A DNA stretch of 64,000 nucleotides from Enterococcus mundtii (GCF_013394305.1 NZ_AP019810.1:1681501-1745500); one strand, 5' to 3'; positions 1 to 12,160 are shown, counted from the first letter of the stretch. The notes: generated by a model not told the origin, from the sequence alone. Numbers and translations are program-made.

Positions 1-22
1 TCGGATAAGGAGGACAAACATA

Positions 23-202
23 ATGGCTGAATTAAAAGTAACTTTAAAACGCAGTATTATCGGACGTCCTCAAAACCAACGCGATACTGTTAAAGCGTTA
101 GGTCTTACAAAGATTAACAGTTCTGTGGTTAAGCCTGCTAATGAAGCAATCAAAGGCATGATCAACACTGTTTCTCACTTAGTGGACGTTGAAGAAGTTT
201 AA
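23..202 (+). CDS. rpmD: 50S ribosomal protein L30
   Basis: Encodes a 59-residue L30, a small protein of the large ribosomal subunit. The N-terminal [16 protein letters not shown] segment is typical of bacterial L30, and the length matches the short bacterial form. The start is set by AAGGAGG at 7-13, nine bases before the ATG. rplO follows 48 bases downstream on the same strand, the usual spc-operon order. The operon's earlier genes lie outside the window. Confidence 0.97.
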   Translation: MAELKVTLKRSIIGRPQNQRDTVKALGLTKINSSVVKPANEAIKGMINTVSHLVDVEEV

Positions 203-250
203 TTAAACAAATAAAATAAGAACTAGGACAATTAAGGAGGTGCCAAACCT

Positions 251-690
251 ATGAAACTTCATGAATTAAAACCCGCTGAAGGTTCACGCCAAGTACGTAA
301 CCGTGTTGGTCGTGGTACTTCTTCAGGTAACGGAAAAACTGCCGGACGTGGTCAAAAAGGACAAAAAGCTCGTTCAGGCGGTGGTGTACGTCTAGGATTC
401 GAAGGGGGACAAACACCATTATTCCGTCGTTTACCAAAACGTGGATTTACAAATGTTAACCGTAAGGACTACGCAGTCGTTAATTTAGATGTCTTGAATC
501 GCTTTGAAGACGGAGCTGAAGTAACTCCTGTTGCTTTAGTAGAAGCTGGAATCGTGAAAAACGAAAAAGCTGGAATCAAAGTTTTAGCTAACGGAGAATT
601 GAACAAAAAGTTAACTGTGAAAGCAGCTAAATTCTCAAAAGCAGCACAAGAAGCAATCGAAGCGGCTGGTGGCTCTGTTGAGGTGATCTA

Positions 691-691
<1 letters not shown>
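251..691 (+). CDS. rplO: 50S ribosomal protein L15
   Basis: 146-residue L15, a late-assembly protein of the large subunit that contacts 23S rRNA. The basic, glycine-rich N-terminal half ([15 protein letters not shown], then [18 protein letters not shown]) is the rRNA-binding extension of the family, and the C-terminal part is the globular domain. An AGGAGG-type site precedes the ATG. Its TAA stop shares one base with the secY ATG (TAATG), so translation of the two genes is probably coupled. Confidence 0.98.
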
Positions 692-2693
<2,002 letters not shown>

Positions 2694-2732
2694 CACGATT
2701 GCCCGTAGCCGACTTGCATTAAGCAGTTACTC

Positions 2733-2761
2733 TTGTCAAGTTCAATAAATTATGATAGAAT
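2733..2761 (+). promoter_or_regulatory. Predicted promoter before infA
   Basis: TTGTCA at 2733-2738 and TAGAAT at 2756-2761 with a 17-base spacer form a good housekeeping promoter in the adk-infA gap. It would give infA-rpmJ-rpsM-rpsK-rpoA-rplQ transcription separate from the spc operon. Confidence 0.6.
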
Positions 2762-2883
2762 ATGTCAGTCCGACTTCTAGAGAATCCTCTAGATGATCCA
2801 TTTTGAGAATTTTGAGGTGGGAACTGCAGTTTCCGCCATTTTATCGTGTGAAAATGCGAAACAAGTACAAGGAGGTACTGTGC

Positions 2884-3102
2884 GTGGCAAAAGAAGATAT
2901 GATTGAAGTCGAAGGTACAGTCGTCGAAACTTTGCCGAATGCAATGTTTAAAGTTGAACTAGAAAACGGACACCAAGTTCTTGCTACTGTTTCAGGTAAA
3001 ATTCGTATGCACTACATTCGTATTCTACCTGGTGACAAAGTGACGGTTGAATTGTCTCCATATGATTTAAACCGTGGCCGTATTACTTATCGCTTTAAAT
3101 AA
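2884..3102 (+). CDS. infA: Translation initiation factor IF-1
   Basis: 72-residue S1-like OB-fold protein that binds the 30S A site during initiation. I chose the GTG at 2884: it sits seven bases after AAGGAGGT and gives [19 protein letters not shown], exactly the family start and length. An in-frame extension upstream to 2803 is non-homologous leader sequence. First gene of the alpha-operon part, 32 bases before rpmJ. Confidence 0.98.
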   Translation: MAKEDMIEVEGTVVETLPNAMFKVELENGHQVLATVSGKIRMHYIRILPGDKVTVELSPYDLNRGRITYRFK

Positions 3103-3134
3103 TTGTACTCCGTAAAACTACAGGAGGTATTATC

Positions 3135-3251
3135 ATGAAAGTAAGACCATCAGTAAAACCAATGTGTGAACATTGTAAAGTAATTCGTCGTAAAGGACGC
3201 GTTATGGTGATTTGCCCAGCAAATCCAAAACATAAACAACGTCAAGGATAA
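3135..3251 (+). CDS. rpmJ: 50S ribosomal protein L36
   Basis: 38-residue L36 starting [16 protein letters not shown]. Cysteines at residues 11, 14 and 27 and the late histidine form the zinc ribbon, so this is the zinc-containing (C+) paralogue. CAGGAGG precedes the ATG. It lies between infA and rpsM, its usual position, and is easy to miss because of its size. Confidence 0.97.
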   Translation: MKVRPSVKPMCEHCKVIRRKGRVMVICPANPKHKQRQG

Positions 3252-3268
3252 ATGGAGGTGCACTAAAT

Positions 3269-3634
3269 ATGGCTCGTATTGCAGGAGTAGATATTCCTCG
3301 TGATAAACGTGTAGTAGTTTCACTTACTTATATCTATGGTATTGGTAACACTACTGCGAAACAAATCTTAGCTAATGCTGGCGTATCTGAAGATGTTCGC
3401 GTTCGTGAATTAACGAATGAACAAACAGATGCTATCCGTGCAGAAGTAGATAAATTAAAAGTTGAAGGGGATCTTCGTCGTGAAGTGAACTTAAACATCA
3501 AACGCTTGATGGAAATCGGTTCTTACCGTGGAATCCGTCACCGTCGTGGATTGCCTGTTCGTGGACAAAACACGAAAAACAATGCACGTACTCGTAAAGG
3601 CCCAGCTCGCGCTATCGCTGGCAAGAAAAAATAA
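3269..3634 (+). CDS. rpsM: 30S ribosomal protein S13
   Basis: 121-residue S13, a head protein of the small subunit that contacts the P-site tRNA and the L5 bridge. It begins [22 protein letters not shown], which is diagnostic. The C-terminal tail ([11 protein letters not shown], then TRKGPAR) is the basic tRNA-contacting extension. A TGGAGGTG site precedes the start. Followed 27 bases later by rpsK. Confidence 0.98.
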   Translation: MARIAGVDIPRDKRVVVSLTYIYGIGNTTAKQILANAGVSEDVRVRELTNEQTDAIRAEVDKLKVEGDLRREVNLNIKRLMEIGSYRGIRHRRGLPVRGQNTKNNARTRKGPARAIAGKKK

Positions 3635-3661
3635 TTCTTAAGTGAAGGAGGTTAAATCTTC

Positions 3662-4051
3662 ATGGTAGCAAAAAAAGTGAATCGTAAACGCCGTGTGAAA
3701 AAGAATATAGAAGCTGGGATTGCACATATCCACTCTACATTCAACAACACAATCATCATGATCACTGATACTCACGGAAATGCTTTAGCGTGGTCATCAG
3801 CTGGTTCATTAGGTTTCAAAGGAAGCAAAAAATCAACTCCTTTTGCCGCTCAAATGGCAGCAGAAACAGCTACAAAAGCAGCAATGGAACACGGATTAAA
3901 AACTGTTGAAGTAACAGTTAAGGGACCTGGTTCTGGACGTGAAGCAGCAATTCGTTCATTACAAGCAACAGGTTTAGAAGTGACTGCAATTCGTGACGTG
4001 ACTCCAGTTCCTCATAATGGTGCCCGCCCTCCAAAACGCCGTCGTGTTTAA
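3662..4051 (+). CDS. rpsK: 30S ribosomal protein S11
   Basis: 129-residue S11 of the small-subunit platform. Diagnostic sequences are the central [17 protein letters not shown] and the C-terminal [28 protein letters not shown] site lies 12 bases upstream. Standard alpha-operon placement between rpsM and rpoA. Confidence 0.98.
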   Translation: MVAKKVNRKRRVKKNIEAGIAHIHSTFNNTIIMITDTHGNALAWSSAGSLGFKGSKKSTPFAAQMAAETATKAAMEHGLKTVEVTVKGPGSGREAAIRSLQATGLEVTAIRDVTPVPHNGARPPKRRRV

Positions 4052-4130
4052 TGAGTGCCTCTCATTTTGAGTTCTATTAGTAACGTCATTGAACAAGACA
4101 CTTTTCGTTTTGAAAGGGGTAAAGATAAGA

Positions 4131-5069
4131 ATGATTGAGTTCGAAAAACCAAGAATCGCAAAAATTGATGAAGAAAAAGATTATGGCAAGTTCATCGTTG
4201 AACCTCTTGAAAGAGGGTATGGGACTACTTTAGGGAATTCCCTACGTCGTATTTTATTATCTTCTTTGCCAGGTGCTGCCATCACTAATATTCAAATCGA
4301 TGGTGTACTGCATGAATTCTCTACCATCAAAGGTGTTAGAGAAGACGTCACTCAAATCATCTTGAACATTAAAGGTTTAGCACTGAAAATGTATGGTCAA
4401 GAAGAAAAAACCCTTGAGATCGATATTACCGGACCTGCTACAGTAACTGCTGGCGATATTATCGTTGATAGTGAGGTAGAAATTCTTAACAAAGATATGT
4501 ACATCTGCAGTGTATCTGAAGGTGCTACGTTCCATGCTCGCCTAACGGTGAAACCAGGACGTGGTTATGTTCAAGCAGATGAAAACAAAAAAGAAGATAT
4601 GCCAATTGGTGTTCTTCCAGTCGATTCAATCTACACGCCTGTACGTCGTGTCAACTACCAAGTAGAAAACACACGTGTTGGACATCGTGAAGATTTTGAT
4701 AAATTGACAATGGAGATCTGGACAGATGGTTCAATCGAACCATTGGAAGCAATGAGTTTATCTGCAAAAATCATGACTGAACATTTAGACATCTTTGTCA
4801 ACCTAACTGATGAAGCGAAAAACGCTGAAATCATGGTCGAAAAAGAAGAAACACAAAAAGAAAAAATGTTAGAAATGACGATTGAAGAATTAGACTTATC
4901 TGTTCGCTCTTATAATTGCTTAAAACGTGCAGGAATCAATACTGTACAAGAACTTACGAATAAATCTGAGCCAGAAATGATCAAAGTCCGTAACTTAGGA
5001 CGTAAATCATTGGAAGAAGTTAAAGCAAAATTGCATGACTTAGGTTTAGGTTTACGTAAAGAAGATTAA
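4131..5069 (+). CDS. rpoA: RNA polymerase alpha subunit
   Basis: 312-residue alpha subunit. The N-terminal domain (about 1-230; [18 protein letters not shown]) dimerises and binds beta/beta'. After an acidic linker, the C-terminal domain (about 245-312) with [16 protein letters not shown] contacts UP elements and activators. I chose the ATG at 4131, preceded by GAAAGGGG, because [13 protein letters not shown] is the conserved start; an in-frame ATG at 4089 would add a non-homologous N-terminus. Followed by rplQ. Confidence 0.98.
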   Translation: MIEFEKPRIAKIDEEKDYGKFIVEPLERGYGTTLGNSLRRILLSSLPGAAITNIQIDGVLHEFSTIKGVREDVTQIILNIKGLALKMYGQEEKTLEIDITGPATVTAGDIIVDSEVEILNKDMYICSVSEGATFHARLTVKPGRGYVQADENKKEDMPIGVLPVDSIYTPVRRVNYQVENTRVGHREDFDKLTMEIWTDGSIEPLEAMSLSAKIMTEHLDIFVNLTDEAKNAEIMVEKEETQKEKMLEMTIEELDLSVRSYNCLKRAGINTVQELTNKSEPEMIKVRNLGRKSLEEVKAKLHDLGLGLRKED

Positions 5070-5095
5070 ACCTTTTACGAAGGAGGGAAACCAAC

Positions 5096-5476
5096 GTGAG
5101 TTATCGTAAACTAGGACGCACATCTAGCCAACGTAAAGCGATGTTGCGTGATTTAACAACTGACTTATTAATTAATGAACGTATTGTGACTACAGAAGCT
5201 CGTGCGAAAGAAGTTCGCTCAACTGCTGAAAAAATGATCACTTTAGGCAAACGCGGAGACTTACATGCACGTCGTCAAGCTGCGGCTTTCGTACGTAATG
5301 AAGTTGCTAGCGTGCGTGAAGAAAATGAGGAAATCGTTATCGAATCAGCTTTACAAAAGTTATTCAACGATATTGCACCTCGTTATGCTGAACGTCAAGG
5401 TGGCTACACTCGTATCTTGAAGACAGAACCAAGACGCGGAGACGGAGCACCAATGGTTGTCTTAGAACTTGTCTAA
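5096..5476 (+). CDS. rplQ: 50S ribosomal protein L17
   Basis: 126-residue L17 near the peptide exit tunnel. The start is a GTG placed eight bases after GAAGGAGGG, giving [19 protein letters not shown], the conserved N-terminus. The C-terminal [19 protein letters not shown] motif is diagnostic. It is the last gene of the alpha operon, followed by a large terminator structure. Confidence 0.98.
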   Translation: MSYRKLGRTSSQRKAMLRDLTTDLLINERIVTTEARAKEVRSTAEKMITLGKRGDLHARRQAAAFVRNEVASVREENEEIVIESALQKLFNDIAPRYAERQGGYTRILKTEPRRGDGAPMVVLELV

Positions 5477-5493
5477 AATCACACTAATAACAT

Positions 5494-5616
5494 CACTTTA
5501 TGGATGATTCTTTTAGAGTGTTATGATGTTGGAAGTTACTTATTCCGAGTCTAGCTCAGCGCTGCTCCCCAAGCGATTCGTTTGGGGAGTATGCACTCAT
5601 CATAAAGTGTTTTTTT
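5494..5616 (+). terminator. Branched terminator after rplQ
   Basis: An outer arm CACTTTATG-GATGA at 5494 pairs with TCATCATAAAGTG ending at 5610 (one bulged base) and is followed by a run of seven T. Inside lies a separate perfect stem, CTCCCCAA / TTGGGGAG (5565-5589). The long-range closing stem with a branched interior is unusual for a simple terminator. Confidence 0.7.
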
Positions 5617-5662
5617 GTACCTTCAATTAACTGTCAAGACAGTCTTGAAGGTATAAAAAAAC
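5609..5662. repeat. Long inverted repeat overlapping the rplQ terminator
   Basis: The T-run of the upstream terminator is also the first half of an 18-base inverted repeat: GTTTTTTTGTACCTTCAA pairs with TTGAAGGTATAAAAAAAC, with one G-T pair. The two structures therefore compete for the same bases, as in an attenuator. It lies about 80 bases before ecfA1. Confidence 0.6.
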
Positions 5663-5744
5663 ATTTTAAAAATCAGAAATGATTGAAAACTAAGCAGTTT
5701 TTTGATAGGGTTAATAGGAACTTTAGGATGAAGAGGGAGTACTT

Positions 5745-6584
5745 ATGGAGCCGATTATTGAATTAGGAAAGATTAATTACAAATACCAACCAGAAGATTT
5801 ACGACCAGCATTGAAAGATGTTTCTTTCACGATCAATAAAGGAGAATGGATCGCGATTATCGGGCACAATGGTTCTGGTAAATCAACGCTTGCAAAAACG
5901 ATCAATGGCTTACTCCTTCCTGAGTCTGGGACGGTCAAAGTTGGTAATCAAATACTAAATGAAGAGAATATATGGACGATCCGCCAAAAAGTCGGCATGG
6001 TCTTTCAAAATCCGGACAATCAATTTGTTGGATCAACAGTAGAGGATGATGTGGCCTTTGGTTTAGAGAATCAAGGAATTCCTCGAGAAGAAATGATCGT
6101 TCGAGTGAAAGATGCTCTTGAAAAAGTTCGAATGTCTGATTTTGCGACAAGAGAACCGGTTCGTCTTTCCGGTGGACAGAAACAACGTGTGGCGATTGCC
6201 GGTGTTGTAGCCCTCCGACCAGAAATCATCATCTTGGATGAAGCAACAAGTATGTTAGATCCTGAAGGTCGTGAAGAAGTCATCACAACGATCAAAGAAA
6301 TCAAAGAGGAAAGTCAACTGACCGTTATTTCAATCACGCATGATATTGATGAAGCAGCTAATGCAAATCGTATTTTCGTGATGAAAGAAGGCGAACTAGT
6401 GAATGAAGGAACACCGAAGGAGATTTTCTCTGCCGGACCTGAACTAATCAATCTAGGGTTAGATTTGCCTTTTCCTGAAAAACTAAAAAGTGCCTTGAAA
6501 GAACGTGGCATTGAAGTGCCTAAAGAATACATGACAGAAGAAAGGATGGTGGATTGGTTATGGACATCCGTTTTGAAAAAGTAA
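5745..6584 (+). CDS. ecfA1: ECF transporter ATPase EcfA1
   Basis: 279-residue ATP-binding subunit of an energy-coupling factor transporter. Walker [10 protein letters not shown] is at residues 40-48; the ABC signature is LSGGQKQRV; Walker B is [13 protein letters not shown], followed by the switch histidine in SITHDID. With EcfA2 and EcfT it forms the shared energy module that drives several vitamin-binding S components. One such S component, BioY, is encoded far away at 52.3 kb. Its 3' end overlaps ecfA2 by 25 bases. Confidence 0.96.
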   Translation: MEPIIELGKINYKYQPEDLRPALKDVSFTINKGEWIAIIGHNGSGKSTLAKTINGLLLPESGTVKVGNQILNEENIWTIRQKVGMVFQNPDNQFVGSTVEDDVAFGLENQGIPREEMIVRVKDALEKVRMSDFATREPVRLSGGQKQRVAIAGVVALRPEIIILDEATSMLDPEGREEVITTIKEIKEESQLTVISITHDIDEAANANRIFVMKEGELVNEGTPKEIFSAGPELINLGLDLPFPEKLKSALKERGIEVPKEYMTEERMVDWLWTSVLKK

Positions 6585-7429
6585 ACTTTACGTACCAACC
6601 GAACACACCATTCGAGCAACGAGCTTTATTTGATATTGACTTGTTGATCAAAGAAAACAGCTACACTGCATTAGTGGGTCATACTGGAAGTGGGAAATCC
6701 ACCTTGCTTCAGCATTTGAATGCGTTGATCAAACCGACGGAAGGAACCGTCCAAATCGGCGATCGTCAGATCAAACCCGATACAGATAATAAAAATTTGA
6801 AACCGATTCGAAAAAAAGTCGGTATTGTTTTTCAATTTCCAGAGGCACAGTTGTTTGAAGAAACGGTCGCAAGAGATATTGCGTTTGGCCCAAAAAACTT
6901 TGGTGTAAGTGAGGAAGAGGCGACTCTACTGGCAAAGGAAACCTTAGAACAAGTCGGCTTAGATGAGACGTATTTAGAACGCTCGCCTTTCGAGCTGTCA
7001 GGTGGTCAAATGCGACGTGTAGCGATTGCCGGTGTTCTAGCTATGAAACCCGAAGTTCTCGTCTTAGATGAGCCAACAGCTGGGTTAGATCCACAAGGAA
7101 GAAAAGAAATGATGGATATGTTCTGGCGTTTGCATAAAGAACAGCAAATCACGATTGTATTAGTCACCCATTTGATGGATGATGTGGCAAACTATGCCGA
7201 TTTTGTTTATGTATTGGAGAAAGGTCGCATTGTTAAGTGCGGAGAACCAAAAGAAGTCTTCCAACATCTTGAATGGTTAAAAGAACGGCAGTTAGGGGTA
7301 CCAACAGCCACTGAGTTTGCAGAGGAACTACGTGTAAAAGGCATCCATTTTGATGAATTGCCGATTACTGCAGACGCATTAGCGGACCAATTGGTCAAAA
7401 TGGTGGGAGGTACTGCTCATGATGAATAA
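6560..7429 (+). CDS. ecfA2: ECF transporter ATPase EcfA2
   Basis: 289-residue second ATPase of the ECF module. Walker [10 protein letters not shown] is at residues 40-48, the signature is LSGGQMRRV, and Walker B is [13 protein letters not shown]. The ATG at 6560 is preferred over an in-frame TTG at 6554: GGATGGTGG gives good spacing and [14 protein letters not shown] is the normal beginning. It overlaps ecfA1 upstream and ecfT downstream, so the three are a tight translational unit. Confidence 0.96.
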   Translation: MDIRFEKVNFTYQPNTPFEQRALFDIDLLIKENSYTALVGHTGSGKSTLLQHLNALIKPTEGTVQIGDRQIKPDTDNKNLKPIRKKVGIVFQFPEAQLFEETVARDIAFGPKNFGVSEEEATLLAKETLEQVGLDETYLERSPFELSGGQMRRVAIAGVLAMKPEVLVLDEPTAGLDPQGRKEMMDMFWRLHKEQQITIVLVTHLMDDVANYADFVYVLEKGRIVKCGEPKEVFQHLEWLKERQLGVPTATEFAEELRVKGIHFDELPITADALADQLVKMVGGTAHDE

Positions 7430-8216
7430 ATTGATTTTTGGTCGTTATATGCCTGGAGACTCATTTATCCATCGGTTAGATCCACGTGCAAAGTTATTGG
7501 CAAGTTTCTATTTTATCGGCATTATCTTCTTAGCCAATAACTGGCAGACATATGCCTTATTAGCGGCGTTTACCTTATTTGCTGTTTTCTTGTCAAAAGT
7601 AGATATCAAATTCTTTATTCGAGGTATCCGTCCATTGATCTGGTTGATCCTATTCACTGTAGGCTTACAAGTACTGTTTACAAGTGGTGGAGAAACGTAT
7701 TGGAGTTGGGGGATTTTCAATATCACTCAATTTGGTGTCATGAACGGACTATTTATTTTTTGTCGGTTTGTTTTGATCATCTTTATGTCCACTTTATTGA
7801 CACTGACAACGCCGCCTTTAGAATTATCCGATGCGATCGAATATTTGTTACGACCATTGAAAGTTGTTCGCTTTCCAGTACATGAAGTATCGTTGATGCT
7901 TTCGATCGCTTTACGTTTTGTGCCGACATTGATGGACGAAACCGAAAAAATCATGAATGCACAGCGCGCGCGTGGTGTTGACTTTGGCGAAGGAAGTCTA
8001 GTGCAAAAAATGAAAGCGGTGATTCCTTTACTGATTCCGCTATTTGTCAGCAGTTTCAATCGTGCGGAAGATCTAGCTACAGCGATGGAAGCAAGAGGCT
8101 ACCAAGGTGGGGAAGGTCGGACAAAATACCGTATCCTTCACTGGCACTTACAAGATACTATTGTTATGGTTGCTTTTGGGCTTATGACCATCGTACTAGT
8201 GTTTATCCGTAGCTAA
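7419..8216 (+). CDS. ecfT: ECF transporter transmembrane subunit EcfT
   Basis: 265-residue membrane scaffold of the ECF transporter, with about five to six hydrophobic segments. Two Ala-Arg-Gly coupling motifs are present, in QRARGVDF and EARGYQGG; these dock into the two ATPases. It overlaps the end of ecfA2 by 11 bases. Either of two adjacent ATG codons (7419 or 7422) may be used. truA follows 35 bases later. Confidence 0.95.
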   Translation: MMNKLIFGRYMPGDSFIHRLDPRAKLLASFYFIGIIFLANNWQTYALLAAFTLFAVFLSKVDIKFFIRGIRPLIWLILFTVGLQVLFTSGGETYWSWGIFNITQFGVMNGLFIFCRFVLIIFMSTLLTLTTPPLELSDAIEYLLRPLKVVRFPVHEVSLMLSIALRFVPTLMDETEKIMNAQRARGVDFGEGSLVQKMKAVIPLLIPLFVSSFNRAEDLATAMEARGYQGGEGRTKYRILHWHLQDTIVMVAFGLMTIVLVFIRS

Positions 8217-8251
8217 ACTTATCAAAGATGAATGAGAACAGGGGAAGATGA

Positions 8252-8998
8252 ATGGTACGCTATAAAGCAATCATTGCCTATGATGGTACCCAGTTCAATG
8301 GTTTTCAGAAACAACCTAACGGACGAACGGTCCAAGAAGAACTGGAAAAAACCTTAAAGAAGATGGCAAATGGAAAAGAAATCACGATTTTTGGATCTGG
8401 ACGGACAGATGCAGGGGTTCATGCAATCGGTCAAGTCATCCACTTTGATTATCCAGAAGAGCGACCTTTGGAACGTATGCGTTTTGGGTTAGATACGCAG
8501 TCGCCAGAAGATATTGCTGTAAAAAGTGTGGAGATTGTGCCAGAAACTTTTCACGCACGCTATCTAGTGAAAGAAAAAACCTATCAATTCAAAGTAGATA
8601 TCGGAAAACCACGTAGTCCCTTCCGTAGACATTATGCAAGCTATTTTCCTTATCCAATAGATGTAGCAAAGATTGAACGAGCATTGCCTGATTTACTTGG
8701 TACGCATGATTTCACTTCGTTTTGTGCTTCTGGAAGTTCTATTGAAGATAAAGTACGGACTATCTATGAAGCCAGTTTACAGGTCAATGAAGCAGGCGAT
8801 GAGTTGACGTTTACGTTTCGTGGTGATGGCTTCCTTTATAAAATGATTCGCATTTTAGTTGGAACGTTGTTAAAAATAGGCAACGATCGTTTGCCAGAAG
8901 ATTGTCTGCCGGAAATCATTGCAAAAAAAGACCGCAATGCAGCAGGTCCGACTGCTCATCCGGAAGGGTTATACCTATACGAAGTAAAATATGAATAG
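8252..8998 (+). CDS. truA: tRNA pseudouridine(38-40) synthase
   Basis: 248-residue TruA, which converts U38-U40 of tRNA anticodon arms to pseudouridine. The catalytic aspartate is D53 in GSGRTDAGVHAIGQV. FRGDGFLYKMIRILVGTL near the C-terminus is also conserved. It follows ecfT with a short gap, the common firmicute order, and ends at a strong hairpin terminator. Confidence 0.97.
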   Translation: MVRYKAIIAYDGTQFNGFQKQPNGRTVQEELEKTLKKMANGKEITIFGSGRTDAGVHAIGQVIHFDYPEERPLERMRFGLDTQSPEDIAVKSVEIVPETFHARYLVKEKTYQFKVDIGKPRSPFRRHYASYFPYPIDVAKIERALPDLLGTHDFTSFCASGSSIEDKVRTIYEASLQVNEAGDELTFTFRGDGFLYKMIRILVGTLLKIGNDRLPEDCLPEIIAKKDRNAAGPTAHPEGLYLYEVKYE

Positions 8999-9010
8999 CA
9001 TACAAGAAAA

Positions 9011-9044
9011 AAGCGTTTCGGCAATCACCGAAACGCTTTTTTTA
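9011..9044. terminator. Bidirectional terminator truA / YfhO-like gene
   Basis: An AAGCGTTTCGG / CCGAAACGCTT stem with an 8-base loop is followed by T on the plus side and by A before it, so it can serve both convergent genes. The T-run overlaps the stop codon of the minus-strand gene. Confidence 0.85.
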
Positions 9045-11714
9045 TCTTACGCGACGACGTTCACGTCTTGGACGGTGATCATCGTTTTCGTTTATAGGAT
9101 CAATAACGCCGCGAAACGGCTGACGTTTACGAAGGTACCATAGATACAAGATAAACAAGGCAATACATCCAATAAAGAGAAGTAAGCCAGGAATGAATCC
9201 TTTTGGCATGTAACTAAAAGTAATCGTATGTTCACCTTCAGGAACTTCCACCATCAAAAAGGCATCTTGGAATTTCTTCACAGGAACTTTTTCGCCATCG
9301 ATTTTAGCGGTCCAACCACCATCATAAGGGATAGTCGTGGCTATCATCGTTTTTTCAGTCGCGGTTACTTTTCCTGTAGCTGTTCGACCGGTAGTAGTCA
9401 TCTCTACACCGTTATTTCTGATTTGGTTGATTGCGGCTTGATACGCTACGACATCAAGTCCGACCACTTGTGGTTCCATAAAGCTGACTTCTTTGGTCCC
9501 ATAGAAGCTTGCAGTGAAGGTAACTGTTGTGTCTTGTGGGTAATAACCTAAATCATAATATTGGCCAGTAATGTTAATTTGAGATTTTCTAGATACGCCA
9601 TTGACGGTAATAGTTGCTGTAGAGCTTTCTAACTGTGCGAAATTCGTTGGAAACAGGCTGAGATATGCTTGGGTATTCGCAGGTACTTGGACTTCCCAAG
9701 TCAATTCTTTTGGTTGATTATTCGCTGTTTCACTATAAGTGACCCCATTTGTCGTTGTTGTGATCTTCGTGTTCTGTTGACTTTTTAGGGTTGGTTTGTA
9801 AAACGTAAAGAATGATTGATTCAACCCAGAAAGAGCATTCATCAAATTTGTTTGACTAGTTAGATTATCACCTATCGGCTGTTCGATCTTATTGATCGTC
9901 AAAGGTGCTTTAAAGGCTAATGGCACAGCATTACTATTTTCGTACAAAGTATAGTTGTCCGTTTGTTCGACGGATTGGAAGCCGTATTTATTAAAGCTAC
10001 TGTCGTTTTTAGCAATATTGTATTTGATTCCCGTAAATCCATCCATCAACAAGGTGTTATTATTGTAGCGAATGTTCAAATTTGTTCCTCTAGAACGGAA
10101 GCCTAAAGTATCCAAGTAAGAGGAAGAGTTACGATTTCTGATTGAGGAGAACATACTGATTCCACTATAACCATAATTGATCGAATCATTCGGTGAAACA
10201 GGATCAAGGTTTTCTAATCGATAAAACGTATCGGAATCCTTTTTCGAGGCATCAACTAACGTTTTGATTTCAGGATAAGGTTCGGTATACAAACTTCTTG
10301 AGGCATAATTCCAATCATCGAGAATGCCATGGATCATACTGTTGGTATTGACTGCGGCTTCTGCTGTCATCAATAGTAACAGAAGAATACTCAAACGTTT
10401 CAGATCAAATGGGTGTTGTTGGAATAAACCAATCGTCAATGCGTAGAGCGCTAAAAAGACTAACGTCAAAACAAAGGATGTGAGCGTGACATACGTGTAA
10501 CTGCCATCTGGTTTGATTCCCCATGCTGTAGCAAAAGCAGTAGCTAGTACAATGATGACGCCTAGCAATCGCTTCTGATCCTTCTCCTGTAGCTGTTCCC
10601 AACTATGAGCCGCTAACAAGAGTACGAGAAATGAAAAGAGATAGGCATAACGGAATAAGAACATATTTGGTGCGTGCATCCCATGCCAGAATAAATTCAA
10701 AGGAACGAAATAGAAGCTAGCAATCAAGATCGCGAATAGCCCACCGAACAACAACTTATTTTTCAAGGGGAATTTGCGACTGACAAAATACAAGAGGCAT
10801 AATGCTAAAGGAAACAACCCAGCATAGATAAATGGGATCGATCCATATTTCGTCGTGTCATAAACACCCACCATGTTTTTCATCAATAAATCTAAATAAG
10901 AAGTTGCTTCCGTCTTCAATGAAGTGATCTGCGTCAACGCTTCGCCATTGGCACGTAGATCGAGAATGGCAGGCAGGATGATCACCATCGATGCACCTCC
11001 TGCTAATAAAGAGGTGATCCCATAAGGTAAAATCGTTCCTTTGTACCTCCGCCAATTCGTCAGTAGTCGTGTAACAAAGTATAAAAAGGAGAAGACCCCG
11101 ACCATGAAGCCCATATAAAAACTGGATAAGAACAAAAGCAAGTAACTAACAAACAATAAAATAGGTTTCTTTTGGTCCATCACACGATGGATACCTAAAA
11201 TGATCAGAGGAAGATAGACGAAGGTGTCTAACCACATGATGATCTCTGAATGGGCAGTGATAAATGAAATCGACGCATAACTGACACTTAATGCGACTTG
11301 CCCCCAATGTGGAATGCGATAGGTACGCGCTAGAAACCAGAAGGATAAACCTGCTGAACCAACCTTTAGTAAGGTGATGAGATACAAGGCATCTGGCATC
11401 AATTGATTCGGGAACAATAAAACGAGTGGTGTGAAAAGTCCACCTAAATAATAAGAAATCAATGATAGATAATTTAAGCCAAGTGAGGCATTCCACGTGT
11501 AAAAAATGCTTTGTTTCCCTAACAACATATTACGGAAGCTTGCATGAAAGTTTGAAAATTGTGAGAAAGCATCACTAGCCAAGATGCTCCGATCACTTCC
11601 TGGATAAATACCGATACTTAAATAAACCAATAAAAGAATCAGCAAAGGGATAAAGAAGCTAGCAGCTGCATAGCGGCCGTTTTCTTTTAAGAATTTTTTC
11701 AATGTTGTTTTCAT
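9042..11714 (-). CDS. YfhO-family polytopic membrane protein
   Basis: 890-residue membrane protein of the YfhO family, whose characterised members act in glycosylating lipoteichoic acid or related cell-wall polymers. There are roughly a dozen hydrophobic helices in the first ~480 residues, then a long extracytoplasmic region (~490-840), a final membrane helix (~843-868) and an Arg-rich tail ending RRERRRVR. The layout resembles GT-C glycosyltransferases; the exact substrate here is not shown by the sequence. It stands alone, convergent with truA and followed by a shared terminator. The N-terminus MKTTLKKFLKENGRYA is ordinary. Confidence 0.85.
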   Translation of the reverse strand: MKTTLKKFLKENGRYAAASFFIPLLILLLVYLSIGIYPGSDRSILASDAFSQFSNFHASFRNMLLGKQSIFYTWNASLGLNYLSLISYYLGGLFTPLVLLFPNQLMPDALYLITLLKVGSAGLSFWFLARTYRIPHWGQVALSVSYASISFITAHSEIIMWLDTFVYLPLIILGIHRVMDQKKPILLFVSYLLLFLSSFYMGFMVGVFSFLYFVTRLLTNWRRYKGTILPYGITSLLAGGASMVIILPAILDLRANGEALTQITSLKTEATSYLDLLMKNMVGVYDTTKYGSIPFIYAGLFPLALCLLYFVSRKFPLKNKLLFGGLFAILIASFYFVPLNLFWHGMHAPNMFLFRYAYLFSFLVLLLAAHSWEQLQEKDQKRLLGVIIVLATAFATAWGIKPDGSYTYVTLTSFVLTLVFLALYALTIGLFQQHPFDLKRLSILLLLLMTAEAAVNTNSMIHGILDDWNYASRSLYTEPYPEIKTLVDASKKDSDTFYRLENLDPVSPNDSINYGYSGISMFSSIRNRNSSSYLDTLGFRSRGTNLNIRYNNNTLLMDGFTGIKYNIAKNDSSFNKYGFQSVEQTDNYTLYENSNAVPLAFKAPLTINKIEQPIGDNLTSQTNLMNALSGLNQSFFTFYKPTLKSQQNTKITTTTNGVTYSETANNQPKELTWEVQVPANTQAYLSLFPTNFAQLESSTATITVNGVSRKSQINITGQYYDLGYYPQDTTVTFTASFYGTKEVSFMEPQVVGLDVVAYQAAINQIRNNGVEMTTTGRTATGKVTATEKTMIATTIPYDGGWTAKIDGEKVPVKKFQDAFLMVEVPEGEHTITFSYMPKGFIPGLLLFIGCIALFILYLWYLRKRQPFRGVIDPINENDDHRPRRERRRVR

Positions 11715-11907
11715 TACAATTCAGTCACCAAATTTCTATTTGAAGTTATCATTAGTTTATCACATTCATGATTTTACTTGCTGAAAATACAACCAAATTC
11801 ATAAAAAAATTACATTTGAAATTAAATAACATTTGTGAGTTTAAATTACATTTACATTAAGAAAATAACACAAAATAAGAAAACACTTTCTACTTTAAAA
11901 TAAAGTG

Positions 11908-11936
11908 TTGACAGGCGTTTGCAAATACGTTACGTT
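11908..11936 (+). promoter_or_regulatory. Predicted promoter of a small RNA
   Basis: TTGACA at 11908-11913 and TACGTT at 11931-11936 are separated by 17 bases. An ACACTTT / AAAGTGT inverted repeat (11883-11908) abuts the -35 box and could be an operator. No coding gene follows on this strand. Confidence 0.45.
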
Positions 11937-11942
11937 TTATTT

Positions 11943-12050
11943 GTAACAATTATAAAAAAACATATACTTATCACTATCTGAGGGATAGTGGCACATAAAA
12001 GAAGACTTAAAACAATTATCTGGGTGATTGATTGTTTTAAGCCTTTTTTA
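11943..12050 (+). ncRNA. Candidate small RNA, about 108 nt
   Basis: In the 446-base gap between two minus-strand genes, a promoter-like pair is followed by a first stem (CACTATC / GATAGTG, 11972-11990). Then comes a perfect 11-bp terminator stem (CTTAAAACAAT / ATTGTTTTAAG, 12006-12041) with CCTTTTTT. Start, hairpin and intrinsic terminator in order are what a stand-alone sRNA shows. I recognise no known family. The minus-strand reading has a weaker T tail. Confidence 0.45.
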
Positions 12051-12109
12051 TTTTTTCTTCTTAAGTTTCATGTAGTTGAGGAAATGTCTCTCATTTGATA
12101 ATGATTCGC

Positions 12110-12145
12110 AAAAAATAAAAACCGTTCATTTTGTTGAACGGTTCA
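12110..12145 (-). terminator. rpmB terminator
   Basis: On the minus strand, AACCGTTCA pairs with TGAACGGTT across a 6-base loop, then TTTATTTTT follows, 16 bases after the rpmB stop. Confidence 0.8.
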
Positions 12146-12160
12146 AATCATTTCATTCAA

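Noticed and set aside
4089-4130. Upstream ATG for rpoA adding 14 residues
   Set aside because: The added residues are not conserved and ATG 4131 has the GAAAGGGG site.
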